DNA of 40,515 nt from Omnitrophica WOR_2 bacterium RIFCSPHIGHO2_02_FULL_50_17 (GTDB lineage Bacteria > Omnitrophota > Gorgyraeia > Zapsychrales > Zapsychraceae). The notes beneath the pieces were generated by a model. The model was not told where the DNA came from. It was given only the letters and a program-made list of their open reading frames with translations, and ran no database searches. The position numbers and the translations under genes are program-made. Of this stretch, positions 8,496-17,381 are shown piece after piece. Where the stretch lies: positions 1 through 40,515 of the forward strand of contig MHGQ01000011.1 in assembly GCA_001805645.1 (NCBI GenBank). The letters are read 5' to 3'. Each line of letters opens with the position of its first letter. Positions within the stretch are counted from its first letter, which is position 1.

Positions 8496-9569
8496 TCACT
8501 CCTTGTTATTTGTTGTTTCTGTCATACCTTTATCGTTTCCCTTATTTTCTTGGGGGGCAGTCTCCGGGGGGGACGCGGCGGGGGGTTGTTGCGGCGCCGC
8601 TTCCTGAGCCTGAGGCGCTTGAGCGGGCTGTTCAATACTTATGGGTGTCGAAGGCGTGCCAGGACTGGCGAATGTTTGAAGGCGCTTAAGAAGATTATTA
8701 ATTTCATCATCTTTTTCCAGAATCGTTTTCTGCAGTTTCGTTACTCTTTCCTCAAGCTGATTCACACGACTCTTATGCCCTTCGGCCTCGGTCCCGGCGT
8801 TATTTAAGTCAACCTGAAGGCTGCGCGCCTTATCTTTTGTCTCCTTTAATTCTTTCTCTAAAATATCTTTAACCTTATTAAACTCTTTACGGTTTTTTAG
8901 CTCATTTTGCAGTGCCTCTTCACTCTTTTCCAAGGCGGCGCTCTTTTCCTTAAAAAGCCTGTCCAGGGTTTCGTGCTTTTCTTTTAATTCGTTGAGTTGA
9001 GACGTCAACTCAATTTCTTTATCAATTTTTTCTTCCTCGGAAGACGTCAATTTTCCCTCTAACGAAGCCTCATCAGTCTTCTCCACCATCATGGAGGCAC
9101 TGCCCGTCTTAGACTCTCTCCTCAGGAGAGGTATAACCTCATTTGGAACGGCCGCCCCTCCCTCCTTTTGCCTTTCCAGATATCCTCTTGTAGGAGGTAA
9201 CGGCTCCTCCCCTGGTATGCCTGTATTCTCTTCCGTGACATTTTTTTTGCCGATCCCCAATTTTTTCAAAAGCTCGGGTATCTTGGCTGCCCAGGAAGCC
9301 ATTGAAGGCTTTTCTTGAGTATCTCTCCCAGAGGGTCTGGATACCTCCTTTTTCCCAAACTTCAGCTTATTCAAGAAATTATCTAAGAATTTATTTGGTA
9401 AGGGCGATTCTGGTTTAGCCAGCGCAGCAGGCTCCGATGAGGACTTTTTTCTCTTTAAATCTGAATCCCGCAGAGGCTCTCCCGCTGCATCCTTCTCGTT
9501 TTTAAGAAGCCAAAAAACCGCGGCAACCCCAATCACCGAGGCACCAACCAAAATATAAAATATAGCCAT
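8496..9569 (-). CDS. Membrane-anchored coiled-coil protein with Pro/Gln-rich tail
   Basis: 357 residues. One N-terminal transmembrane segment (about 3-20) is followed by a charged low-complexity stretch (to about 160). A long predicted coiled coil (about 165-295) shows heptad-like Leu and Lys/Glu alternation. The last 50 residues are rich in Pro, Ala and Gln. No enzyme motif is visible and the family is not recognised. GGGGAGGAG lies 5-13 nt upstream of its ATG, a strong ribosome site. It ends 4 bp before the cyclophilin gene and heads the operon with cyclophilin, xdhC and the flavoprotein. Confidence 0.8.
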   Translation of the reverse strand: MAIFYILVGASVIGVAAVFWLLKNEKDAAGEPLRDSDLKRKKSSSEPAALAKPESPLPNKFLDNFLNKLKFGKKEVSRPSGRDTQEKPSMASWAAKIPELLKKLGIGKKNVTEENTGIPGEEPLPPTRGYLERQKEGGAAVPNEVIPLLRRESKTGSASMMVEKTDEASLEGKLTSSEEEKIDKEIELTSQLNELKEKHETLDRLFKEKSAALEKSEEALQNELKNRKEFNKVKDILEKELKETKDKARSLQVDLNNAGTEAEGHKSRVNQLEERVTKLQKTILEKDDEINNLLKRLQTFASPGTPSTPISIEQPAQAPQAQEAAPQQPPAASPPETAPQENKGNDKGMTETTNNKE

Positions 9570-9596
9570 AATAAGCTCCTCCCCTAACGGAAGTGT

Positions 9597-9625
9597 TTGA
9601 CATCAACCCAATTATCAATTATATA
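9597..9625 (+). promoter_or_regulatory. Promoter of mocA, leaderless transcript likely
   Basis: TTGACA at 9597-9602, a 17-bp spacer and TATATA at 9620-9625. The expected start falls at 9632-9633, which is the A of the mocA ATG at 9633. No ribosome-binding site precedes that ATG. The TTG of the -35 box could be read as an upstream start codon but would sit inside the promoter. Confidence 0.65.
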
Positions 9626-9632
9626 TATCCCT

Positions 9633-10229
9633 ATGACACTTTCCTGTATTTTATTATCTGCCGGCCTAAGCAGCCGTTTCGGATCCCCCAAGGCCCTAGC
9701 CAGGCTCGATCACAAGACGGTTATCGAACACCTCCAGCAACTGCTCCTTACAACCCAACTTGCTGAAATCATTATAGTTTTGGGACATCGTCCATGCCCC
9801 ATCAAGTCTTTGCTATTTAACCACAAACGAATAAGGATTGTCCACAACAAAGATTACAAATTAGGGCAGGCCTCTTCTTTCAAGGCAGGGCTAAAAGAGA
9901 TCGCCTGCAATACAGAAGGTATTATGCTTTTCCCCATTGATTATCCGATGATCAAAAAGGGGACCCTCGACGAGCTCATCGCCTATTTTTTGAAAAAAAC
10001 TCCGTCGATCCTCATCCCTGCATGGCAGGGCAAAAGAGGCCACCCCCCCATCTTCCATACCCGGCTGAAAGAAGAGCTCTTAAACCTGGACCATTCCTTA
10101 GGGGTCAATACCATTATTCATCGGCATCAGACGGATATTGTTCTTCTTCCCGTAAAAGACCCCGGCGTCGTGCAGAGTTTTAACACACAAGAGGAATTCA
10201 AACAATTAAAGGCCGGCTTTAGCCGTTAA
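9633..10229 (+). CDS. mocA: Molybdenum cofactor cytidylyltransferase-like NTP transferase
   Basis: 198 residues from the ATG at 9633. The N-terminal signature CILLSAGLSSRFGSPKAL is the nucleotide-binding loop of the MobA-like NTP_transf_3 family, and PIDYPMI supplies the metal-binding Asp. The absence of the MobA guanine-specific features and the place beside xdhC and a molybdenum hydroxylase argue for MocA, which joins CMP to molybdopterin to make the cytosine dinucleotide form used by this enzyme class. It is the only plus-strand gene in the locus. Its 3' end overlaps that of the Mo subunit gene by 24 bp, tail to tail. Confidence 0.85.
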   Translation: MTLSCILLSAGLSSRFGSPKALARLDHKTVIEHLQQLLLTTQLAEIIIVLGHRPCPIKSLLFNHKRIRIVHNKDYKLGQASSFKAGLKEIACNTEGIMLFPIDYPMIKKGTLDELIAYFLKKTPSILIPAWQGKRGHPPIFHTRLKEELLNLDHSLGVNTIIHRHQTDIVLLPVKDPGVVQSFNTQEEFKQLKAGFSR

Positions 10230-12545
10230 AAGCTGTTCTTTTTCTTTCAATGCCCTGATAATTTTATCCGGCGTGAAGGGGAGTTCCTTAAGGCGGACAC
10301 CGATAGCATCATAAATGGCATTGGCGATGGCGGCAGAGGTAGGAAGCAGCGAGGCCTCCCCCATCCCCTTGGCCCCAAACGGCCCATCGGGGTCATCGGT
10401 TTCAACAAGTATGGTTTCCACAGGAGGCGCTCCAACGGTTCTAGGCAGACGGTAAGCGGTAAAATTCCCATTGGCGGGTCGTCCTTTATTATCAAAATGC
10501 AAATTTTCTAAGAATGTGTAACCGATCCCCATCGTTAATGATCCCTCAATTTGTCCTTCGACCGACTGCGGATTGATGGCCTTACCGATATCGTGGGCAT
10601 CCCACATCTTCAACAGCTTGACATCCCCTGTTTCCTTATTGACCTCAACCTCGGCGATCTGGGCCTCAAACCCGTAACTTCCCGAGACATTGCCCTCCCC
10701 TGTGCGGAAATCAATGGGTGTGGTTTTAGGGTTGTAACTACCACGGCCGATAATCTGACGGCCGTAGTTAAATGAATAACAAAGCTCCAGGGCCTTATCA
10801 AAATTCATAAGAACCGATCCCTCAGCCTTCCTAACCACCTGCTCTGCTACGATATCCAGGGCATCAGGAGCAAGATTGCGCTCTTGGGCAACGATCTCTA
10901 AAATTTGTCTTTTGGCATCACGCGCCGCACACAAAGTGGCATTGCCTGATATAAACGTCACACGGCTGGCAAAGCTTCCCGTATCAAAGGGCGTAATCTC
11001 CGTGTCCCCTGATTTGCATTTAATTCGGCTGAAGCTCACGCCAAGCTCATGAGCCGCAATTTGCGAAAGGGCGGTATCAGACCCCTGGCCTGTATCCGCC
11101 GCACCGGTGAATAAATACACCGAACCGTCTTCTTCCACCTTGACAATAGAGCCAGCTGATTCGTGCGACTTGTACATCTTGGAACCCATGACATCAGCGG
11201 CAATCCCGATGCCGATGCCGCGGCACAAATTCTGTTGTTTACCGCGCTTATTCTTCCAGCCGGAGGCCTCAACAGCTTTTTCAATACATTCCCTTAAACC
11301 GTTCGTCGTTAATTTCATCTGGTTGACCGTCACCATGTTCGGGGTTGTGATGTTCTTCAGGCGAAACTCAACCGGGTCCATCCCGATACCTTCGGCCAGC
11401 ATATCCATGTGCGATTCGATGGCAAACCCGGCCTGAACGCCGCCAAAGCCCCGCATGGCGCCGCTAATGGGCGTATTGGTATATACCCGGTAGCCCGTGA
11501 TCCGAAAATGCTGAATCTTATAGACCATGAAAATACGCATGATCGCCGCGGCCATGACCGTGGGGCCGTAACTGCAGTAAGCGCCGCCGTCGGCAATGAC
11601 CTCTCCCGTTATGGCCACCAGCGTCCCGTCTTTCTTCACGCCGGACCTCAATTTATAAATCATGCCGTGTTTTCGCCGGGAAGCTAAAAATTCTTCTTCA
11701 CGGTTATAGCAGATTTTAACCGGGAGGCCGCCGGCCTTTTTAGAAAGGAGACACGCTGCAAAATCCATCGGCAGCATTTCCAATTTACCGCCGAATCCGC
11801 CGCCGACAGGCATCTTGATAACCCGCACACTATTGAGATCCATTTTCAACGTCTTGGCCAAGGCCTCGCGGCACTTAAAAGGCGCCTGGCTCGACGACCA
11901 TAACGTAATTTTATCGGAAAACATCTCCCACTGGCCAACGCCCACATGAGTCTCCATGGCGGCATGATGCGCCGCAGGCGCATAAAAACGGTCTTCGCGG
12001 ATATAATCAGCCTCCTTAAGCGCCCTATCCGGATTACCGAAATTGACAGGGAGAATCACAGCGATATTGTTAAGCGCTTCATGAATCTGCGGCGCGCCCG
12101 GTTTCATGGCCTCTTGCGTCTCAAAGACCGCCGGCAGGATTTCATACTGGACGTCAATTAATTTCAGCGCCTCAAGAGCCGTTTCCTCATCAACCGCCGC
12201 CACAGCGCCCAACTCATCGCCGACATACCGCACCTTCTCGGATTCGATAGCCATCTGGTCAACCGTATGGGGAAAAAAATACTCATTAGAGCCGAATTTA
12301 ATATTATACGTGTCTTGGGCTGTAATAACCGCCCGTACCCCAGGCAGTTTTTCGGCTTTAGAGGTATCCATACTGATAATACGGGCATGGGGATGAGGAC
12401 TGCGCAGCATCTTTCCTATAAGCATATTGGGGAAGCTCAAATCAAACGCATACTTTGTCTGGCCTGTGACCTTCCCTCGGCCGTCAATGCGGGGCACGCT
12501 TTTTCCCACCGGATTGACATACTCTTTATTAACGGGCGTCTTCAT
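10206..12545 (-). CDS. Molybdenum hydroxylase, Mo-cofactor-binding large subunit
   Basis: 779 residues, normal for a separate large subunit of the xanthine dehydrogenase/aldehyde oxidase family. The a/b hammerhead domain is at about 20-130. Cofactor-binding motifs follow: VGGGFGGK, RGFGGVQAGFAIE, TGAADTGQGSDT, and GAKGMGEASLLP near the C-terminus with the catalytic Glu. The substrate is not clear: purines, aldehydes, 4-hydroxybenzoyl-CoA or N-heterocycles are possible. It works with the 2Fe-2S subunit (17-bp gene overlap) and the FAD subunit. Expected cofactor is the cytosine dinucleotide form made by MocA and sulfurated with help from XdhC. Confidence 0.93.
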   Translation of the reverse strand: MKTPVNKEYVNPVGKSVPRIDGRGKVTGQTKYAFDLSFPNMLIGKMLRSPHPHARIISMDTSKAEKLPGVRAVITAQDTYNIKFGSNEYFFPHTVDQMAIESEKVRYVGDELGAVAAVDEETALEALKLIDVQYEILPAVFETQEAMKPGAPQIHEALNNIAVILPVNFGNPDRALKEADYIREDRFYAPAAHHAAMETHVGVGQWEMFSDKITLWSSSQAPFKCREALAKTLKMDLNSVRVIKMPVGGGFGGKLEMLPMDFAACLLSKKAGGLPVKICYNREEEFLASRRKHGMIYKLRSGVKKDGTLVAITGEVIADGGAYCSYGPTVMAAAIMRIFMVYKIQHFRITGYRVYTNTPISGAMRGFGGVQAGFAIESHMDMLAEGIGMDPVEFRLKNITTPNMVTVNQMKLTTNGLRECIEKAVEASGWKNKRGKQQNLCRGIGIGIAADVMGSKMYKSHESAGSIVKVEEDGSVYLFTGAADTGQGSDTALSQIAAHELGVSFSRIKCKSGDTEITPFDTGSFASRVTFISGNATLCAARDAKRQILEIVAQERNLAPDALDIVAEQVVRKAEGSVLMNFDKALELCYSFNYGRQIIGRGSYNPKTTPIDFRTGEGNVSGSYGFEAQIAEVEVNKETGDVKLLKMWDAHDIGKAINPQSVEGQIEGSLTMGIGYTFLENLHFDNKGRPANGNFTAYRLPRTVGAPPVETILVETDDPDGPFGAKGMGEASLLPTSAAIANAIYDAIGVRLKELPFTPDKIIRALKEKEQLLTAKAGL

Positions 12546-13023
12546 GTTTGCTCGATCTCCCCTGAACCTTCAGGACTTTTCCAGCCTGCCGGACGGCCTC
12601 AAAAATTTTTAAATACCCGCCGCAGCGGCAAATGTTTCCGTCAAGGGCGTATTCCATCTCCTCACGGCTTGGCTCGGAATTCTTATCTAAAAGCGCCTTG
12701 GAGGACATAATCATCCCCGGGATACAAAATCCGCATTGCACAGCCCCCGCATCAAGAAAACTCTTCTGGATAGGATGCAATTCATCCCCGTCGGCCAGGC
12801 CTTCAATGGTCGTGATCTTCTTTCCTTCGCAGTTCGATGCCAGGATAATACAGGAAAGGACAGCCTTGCCGTCTATAATAACCGCGCAGGCCCCGCATTC
12901 AGCCTCTTCGCAGGCCGTCTTAGTTCCTGTCAATCCCAAATAATGGCGTAGAACCTCAAGAAGAGTCTCATGCCCTTTGAGATCCACCTCATACAGCTTC
13001 TGGTTGATATTAAGCGCAATCAT
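12529..13023 (-). CDS. Molybdenum hydroxylase, 2Fe-2S subunit
   Basis: 164 residues, normal length. The ferredoxin-like N-terminal domain has Cys38, Cys43, Cys46 and Cys58, ligands of the plant-type cluster. The C-terminal helical domain has Cys97, Cys100, Cys132 and Cys134 (CGFCIPGM, ICRCGGY) for the second cluster proximal to molybdenum. All eight ligands are present. It passes electrons from the molybdenum site to FAD. It overlaps the FAD gene by 4 bp and the Mo subunit gene by 17 bp. The C-terminus extends about 20 residues past the cluster domain. Confidence 0.95.
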   Translation of the reverse strand: MIALNINQKLYEVDLKGHETLLEVLRHYLGLTGTKTACEEAECGACAVIIDGKAVLSCIILASNCEGKKITTIEGLADGDELHPIQKSFLDAGAVQCGFCIPGMIMSSKALLDKNSEPSREEMEYALDGNICRCGGYLKIFEAVRQAGKVLKVQGRSSKHEDAR

Positions 13024-13871
13024 TTTTGTGTCTTGATTAAATCGTAAAGAGCGTGTTTGATGCCAACACGAAACATGTGTTTTTTGTAATCACTGCTTCG
13101 CGTGTCATAAATCGGATCATCCAAATGGGAGACTGCCTCCTCGATAACCTCTTTTGAGGCGCCTTTCTGATTCAAAAAATCCTCTAAGACGCGGTCCCGC
13201 CGGGCAAATGTTACAGCGTTATTTACAACGACGATCGTGCCGCTGAACTTGTTATGCTGAAAACGCGTCGTCACACACAAAGACAGCAAAGGAATATCCA
13301 CGAAAGGGGACTTTTTAGCGCGGAAATACGCAGCGCATACATCCCTGTCTCTGGGAATCGTGACATGCGTAAAAATACCCCCTGTCTTGGCTTCTTTGTG
13401 GAAAAACTCCTCGGCCGTGATACCCTCTTTGCTGCCATCGGTTCCCCTGAAATGCATCTTGGCCCCCAGGGCAATCATAACGGCAGGCATTTCCGTCCAG
13501 GTATAACGGCAGGTCAAGTTCCCGCCGATCGTTGCCATGTTTCTGACCGGCTGTGTCGCGATATTTTTGACTGAAACCTTGAGGATGGAAAGATAATCAG
13601 TTAACAAGGAGGAGCCATGCATCTCATCCATGGTGGTCATAGATCGTATAGTCACGGTATTTTGTTCAACGCTTATCCCCTTGAGCTCTTTGATGTGTTC
13701 AAGACTGAGGATATTCTGCGGGGTCTTAGCCGCCTTCTTCTTTAATAACTTCAAACTATTGAGCAAAAAGGTCCCCCCTGCCTGTAACCGGACATCCCTC
13801 AGAGCGGCATACAACTCTAAGGCCGATTGCAGGGTCTTAGGAGCATGGAATGTAAATGGTTTAAGAAGCAT
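13020..13871 (-). CDS. Molybdenum hydroxylase, FAD-binding subunit
   Basis: 283 residues, typical for CoxM/XdhB-type subunits. The flavin-binding loops are QAGGTFLLNSLK near 31-42 and NMATIGGNLTCRYTW near 108-122, followed by the CO-dehydrogenase flavoprotein C-terminal domain. There is no inserted 4Fe-4S loop of the kind seen in 4-hydroxybenzoyl-CoA reductase beta subunits, which argues against that substrate, though not conclusively. It is the first gene of the enzyme operon, 18 nt downstream of a good -10 box. Confidence 0.92.
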   Translation of the reverse strand: MLLKPFTFHAPKTLQSALELYAALRDVRLQAGGTFLLNSLKLLKKKAAKTPQNILSLEHIKELKGISVEQNTVTIRSMTTMDEMHGSSLLTDYLSILKVSVKNIATQPVRNMATIGGNLTCRYTWTEMPAVMIALGAKMHFRGTDGSKEGITAEEFFHKEAKTGGIFTHVTIPRDRDVCAAYFRAKKSPFVDIPLLSLCVTTRFQHNKFSGTIVVVNNAVTFARRDRVLEDFLNQKGASKEVIEEAVSHLDDPIYDTRSSDYKKHMFRVGIKHALYDLIKTQK

Positions 13872-13889
13872 AGGTTATGCTTATTCAGG

Positions 13890-13917
13890 AATATAACAAA
13901 GAAACTCCTTTTGGCAA
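13890..13917 (-). promoter_or_regulatory. Promoter of the molybdenum hydroxylase operon
   Basis: Reading the minus strand, TTGCCA (13917-13912), a 16-bp spacer and TATATT (13895-13890) precede the FAD subunit ATG at 13871. The leader would be about 12 nt or less. Confidence 0.6.
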
Positions 13918-13952
13918 GGAAAATATTGCCGAGGGGAATCCGCAAGACGACC

Positions 13953-15797
13953 CTACTCCTCTTCCTGAATCATCCCGAGGTCCTTCAGGGCATAATCGAC
14001 AACGGCTACATCCCATCCATGGGAAGAGATCTCTTCCCTCAGCGCATAAGGCGACTGATGACAGAATTTCTCCTTATGCGCATTCAGATAAGTCTTAAGC
14101 ACCTCCAGGTTATAGATCTGATGTTTATTGAGCCGCCAGCGCATCGGTTTAACAACCGCCTTCTTATTGACTAAAAAGGCGGCGCATCCCCATAGCAGTG
14201 GGAGCAATAACACAGATAGAGAGCTATAAAAATAGAACGGTTGAGAGGCACCAAAAATATATTCGGAGCAATTCCAGAAGACATCAAACAGATAGTGGCC
14301 GACAATAGTCGGAATAATGCCGTAACGAAGATAGACAAATGACAGAAACAATCCCAGGCAGGTCACCTCGATCCCGCGAAACCACATCGGGAAAACAGGA
14401 TAACTGCTGTGACTAAATCCCCATATCAAAGATGAAATCACAACAGCGGCCAGAGTGCTTTTGAAAATCTTCCTGCCAAAACTGATGGCAAAGAGACGAT
14501 ACATCAGCTCTTCCGTAAAGCTCGCTTTAAATCCAATAGTAAATGCCGCCAGAAACGGCCAATAGGCCGTCGAGAGATTATTCATCCAGGCATGTTCAAT
14601 CCACACGCCTGCCTGCTGTTGACCAACCTTGACAATCAAAGACTGAATGCCCAGCATGACTATACACACAAAATATCCTAACACGACAGCCTGGGTCATG
14701 TCTCTGGAGAAAAAGGTGGATCGCACATAATGGAGGAAAGAACCCGATGTCTTTTCTTTAAACACTTGATAATGCAGCGCCTCTCCGGCCAGACTTGGCA
14801 TAAAAAGAGACACACTGATAAATAAGGCGTTTACAATTGTATTAACGCTGAACTGCCAAAAATAAGTGCGAAATGACATCGTCGTGCCGTACTGGAAAAT
14901 AATGTTTTGAAGTTGATTGATTGCCGAGAGCAAGGATAACGCGAAAGAAAAGATCATCAGACCGATATAGAATCTTTTTGTTGCATGCATGGCCAAGTGA
15001 TTCCGCCGGACAATCATATAAAAAATAGCAGACGTAAATATGGCCAGATAAAATATATGGATAATCCCAGACAATATATTGCCGGTGTTTTGCATCCTTG
15101 CCAAATAACGGTTAAACTGATCCGGCACACGGAACATATTCTTTGAAAAAGAGAGGACCTCATCGCCGGTAATCTTCACCCCCATCAATAATTTCCCGGT
15201 GCCTGCGTTTTCGTCTTTATCCCATGGGATATGGATATCTTTTCTCTGCCAGCTGAAAAAGAAATCCGATCGGTTATCCAAGACCGTCTCAAGATCGCCT
15301 TGAATTGTGTATTGTTCAAGATCAAAATAAAAATTAGACTTAAGAAATTCTATGGCCCTGTGCTTGGCCTCCTCCCGCTCAAGGGGGGGTCTGGCCTCGT
15401 TCTCATCAATTGTATGCTGGAAAGAAATAATCTCCCCGCTCGCCGAACTAATAACGACACGACATTCCTCCTTTTCATTCTCCTTAAAAAAGCGCACAAT
15501 CCAGTAAAACAAATCGAAATCATTTTCACGAACAAACCGGATGAGCCCGTCAAAACCGATTGTCTTCTGAAGATACCGGTTGGCCGATTCATCAGAACCA
15601 GAGACAATAGCCGTTCGCAATGACGCGGAATCCTCCCCTCTTTGAGCGAGATAATCCCTGGCAATCCGCATGGCCATTGCCCTGTCCACGGAAAAATTGA
15701 CAAATTCCAACTGAGGATAGCTGAAACGAAACCAAGCGACAAAACTAAGAAGGGAGATAAAAAAAGCTGCGGTCCATGTAATGCGATTTAATTTCAT
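13953..15797 (-). CDS. CPBP-family intramembrane protease with extracytoplasmic N-domain
   Basis: 614 residues. After one N-terminal membrane segment (about 8-22), residues 30-235 form a soluble, mostly polar domain with PepSY-like features (ISSASGEIISFQH). Then come about eight membrane segments. The CPBP/Abi signature is complete: EELMYR at 429-434, a WGFSHS segment at 459-464 and HYLFD at 501-505. These are the proposed catalytic Glu and His residues of Rce1-like enzymes. The final 70 residues are cytoplasmic and charged. It probably cleaves or processes a membrane substrate. It is the last gene of the valS-nadC operon, 36 bp after the exported protein gene. Confidence 0.88.
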   Translation of the reverse strand: MKLNRITWTAAFFISLLSFVAWFRFSYPQLEFVNFSVDRAMAMRIARDYLAQRGEDSASLRTAIVSGSDESANRYLQKTIGFDGLIRFVRENDFDLFYWIVRFFKENEKEECRVVISSASGEIISFQHTIDENEARPPLEREEAKHRAIEFLKSNFYFDLEQYTIQGDLETVLDNRSDFFFSWQRKDIHIPWDKDENAGTGKLLMGVKITGDEVLSFSKNMFRVPDQFNRYLARMQNTGNILSGIIHIFYLAIFTSAIFYMIVRRNHLAMHATKRFYIGLMIFSFALSLLSAINQLQNIIFQYGTTMSFRTYFWQFSVNTIVNALFISVSLFMPSLAGEALHYQVFKEKTSGSFLHYVRSTFFSRDMTQAVVLGYFVCIVMLGIQSLIVKVGQQQAGVWIEHAWMNNLSTAYWPFLAAFTIGFKASFTEELMYRLFAISFGRKIFKSTLAAVVISSLIWGFSHSSYPVFPMWFRGIEVTCLGLFLSFVYLRYGIIPTIVGHYLFDVFWNCSEYIFGASQPFYFYSSLSVLLLPLLWGCAAFLVNKKAVVKPMRWRLNKHQIYNLEVLKTYLNAHKEKFCHQSPYALREEISSHGWDVAVVDYALKDLGMIQEEE

Positions 15798-15833
15798 AAA
15801 GGGGGCCGTTAGAAAACCTTTGAGATAAAAACC

Positions 15834-16520
15834 TCACAATAAGTTAATGACTTCTTTCGGCAGCTTTTTAAGCTCCTGACTGCCGAGCACTTTAATCGAC
15901 CATCGTAGTAATTTCAGTTTTCTCGCCAGTTGAGAGTCCGCCACGGTTATGCTGGCCAGCCGTTTGCGCGATAAAAAAAGGATTTTCCGCAATGTATTAA
16001 AGACAATTCTTGCCTCACGGACACGTTTTTCACCAGACTCAACGACCTGATTAAGGCTGTTAGAGGCCATTTCATTAATGGTCGAATTATAATGGCCCAA
16101 CTTCTGAATCAGCGCCGGAACCATTGCATCGAAATAACGGTAACGATCCAGACGGCATAACGTGTGCATAATCTCAACCTCTGTAAAAGGCGAGCCCGTT
16201 AACTTAAGACGACGGATTAATACCTTTTCGACACTGTGTTTCTCCCTGGACACCACCTCATCGCCGTAATTTTCCCGAAAGACACGAACAGCCGCGGCGG
16301 TCTTGTAGGGATCCAAGGTGTCGTCTTTAATCATTGCCAGAATGACCTCCTTGGGCAACTGCCTATATCGCTGCGCATAACCCTCCAGAAGCAAGTTGTC
16401 GTCAAATATCGTATGGTCAGACAACTCCTCTTGCGCACAAATCTCGCTCCTTATGCCTAACGGAAAAGCCGTTACGACAAGAAAAACTAGAATCGATATA
16501 CACTTGAGATATTTTTTCAT
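15834..16520 (-). CDS. Exported helical-repeat protein, unknown function
   Basis: 228 residues. A clear signal peptide (MKKYLKCISILVFLVVTAFPLG, then EICAQEE) suggests export with cleavage after about residue 30. The rest is helical with HEAT-like spacing (DDTLDPYKTAAAVRVF, FTEVEIMHTLCRLDRYRYFDA, INEMASNSLNQVVESG). I do not recognise a named family. Its start overlaps the nadC stop by 4 bp (ATGA), and the protease gene follows by 36 bp, so it may be a partner or substrate of that protease. Confidence 0.78.
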   Translation of the reverse strand: MKKYLKCISILVFLVVTAFPLGIRSEICAQEELSDHTIFDDNLLLEGYAQRYRQLPKEVILAMIKDDTLDPYKTAAAVRVFRENYGDEVVSREKHSVEKVLIRRLKLTGSPFTEVEIMHTLCRLDRYRYFDAMVPALIQKLGHYNSTINEMASNSLNQVVESGEKRVREARIVFNTLRKILFLSRKRLASITVADSQLARKLKLLRWSIKVLGSQELKKLPKEVINLL

Positions 16521-17374
16521 CCGGCTAACTCCATCGACACATCGACAAAGCGATGTGAATGCGTGAGGGCGCCTATGGATATCCTCTCCACGCCTGTCTG
16601 CGCCATGCGCCGTACATTTTGAAGCGTAATGCCTCCCGACGCCTCCAAAAGCGGCGATGGACGCTTTTTCATCCTGCCTCTCATTTGAACCGCTTTTTGG
16701 ATTTGTACGGCAGTCATATTATCCAGAAGGATAACATCCGCCCCCGCCTCCAGCGCCTCTTGGAATTGCGGCAAAGTATCCACTTCAACCTCTACGACTT
16801 TTCTTGTTATTCTTCGCAAATGAGAAACCATCCCAACAATAGACTGGTCCTGCCGGCACGCCGTACGATGGTTATCTTTAATAATAACCATCTCTTGAAG
16901 ATTCCGTCGGTGATTGAACGCTCCGCCGCATCTTACCGCATATTTCTCCAAAACTCTTAAACCCGGCGTTGTCTTGCGCGTATCCAGAATTTTTGTTCTG
17001 CAAGGATAGATGGCTTCAACATATTGGCGGGCAGCACTGGCAACACCGGAAAGATGTCCCAGGAAATTAAGCGCCGTCCGTTCCCCCGACAACAGCGCCC
17101 GGGTCTTTCCCTTCAGAAGCAAAATCCGCGTATCTTTACGAACTTTCTCTCCTTCCTTACAGAAAAAACGCAGCTTGACGCTTTTGTCTAATTTCTGAAA
17201 AACCCTTTGGACAATATCCAATCCGCAGACGACCGCTTCTTGCCTGACAACGATTTCAGCGCGGGCAATTTGCCGGGGATCAATCAGACTGTTCGTTGTC
17301 ACATCATTTCTGGCCGTATCTTCACGCAGGGCCATTTCTATAATCCGATTGATCTCAGCAGTCACATCCAGCAT
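16517..17374 (-). CDS. nadC: Nicotinate-nucleotide pyrophosphorylase (carboxylating)
   Basis: 285 residues, normal length. It converts quinolinate and PRPP to nicotinate mononucleotide, CO2 and pyrophosphate in NAD synthesis. The key motifs are present: SGERTALNFLGHLSGVA, DTRKTTPGLR, FNHR, IKDNH, VEVEVDT, VILLDNM, EASGGI and ISIGALTHS. Two normally invariant spots differ: the usual GGG before NHR reads GGA, and the usual NHR-L/M-GL reads NHRRNL. Known substrate-binding Arg, Lys and His residues are kept, so activity is likely. No nadA or nadB is adjacent. It lies 7 bp after valS. Confidence 0.94.
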   Translation of the reverse strand: MLDVTAEINRIIEMALREDTARNDVTTNSLIDPRQIARAEIVVRQEAVVCGLDIVQRVFQKLDKSVKLRFFCKEGEKVRKDTRILLLKGKTRALLSGERTALNFLGHLSGVASAARQYVEAIYPCRTKILDTRKTTPGLRVLEKYAVRCGGAFNHRRNLQEMVIIKDNHRTACRQDQSIVGMVSHLRRITRKVVEVEVDTLPQFQEALEAGADVILLDNMTAVQIQKAVQMRGRMKKRPSPLLEASGGITLQNVRRMAQTGVERISIGALTHSHRFVDVSMELAG

Positions 17375-17381
17375 AACACCC

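Noticed and set aside
9597-9632. TTG start for mocA 12 codons upstream of the ATG
   Set aside because: It would overlap the -35 and -10 boxes, and the extra residues do not belong to the family N-terminus.
10206-12545. Carbon monoxide dehydrogenase large subunit (CoxL form I)
   Set aside because: The characteristic active-site loop with Cys (VAYRCSFR type) is not present; the matching region reads GAMRGFGGVQ.
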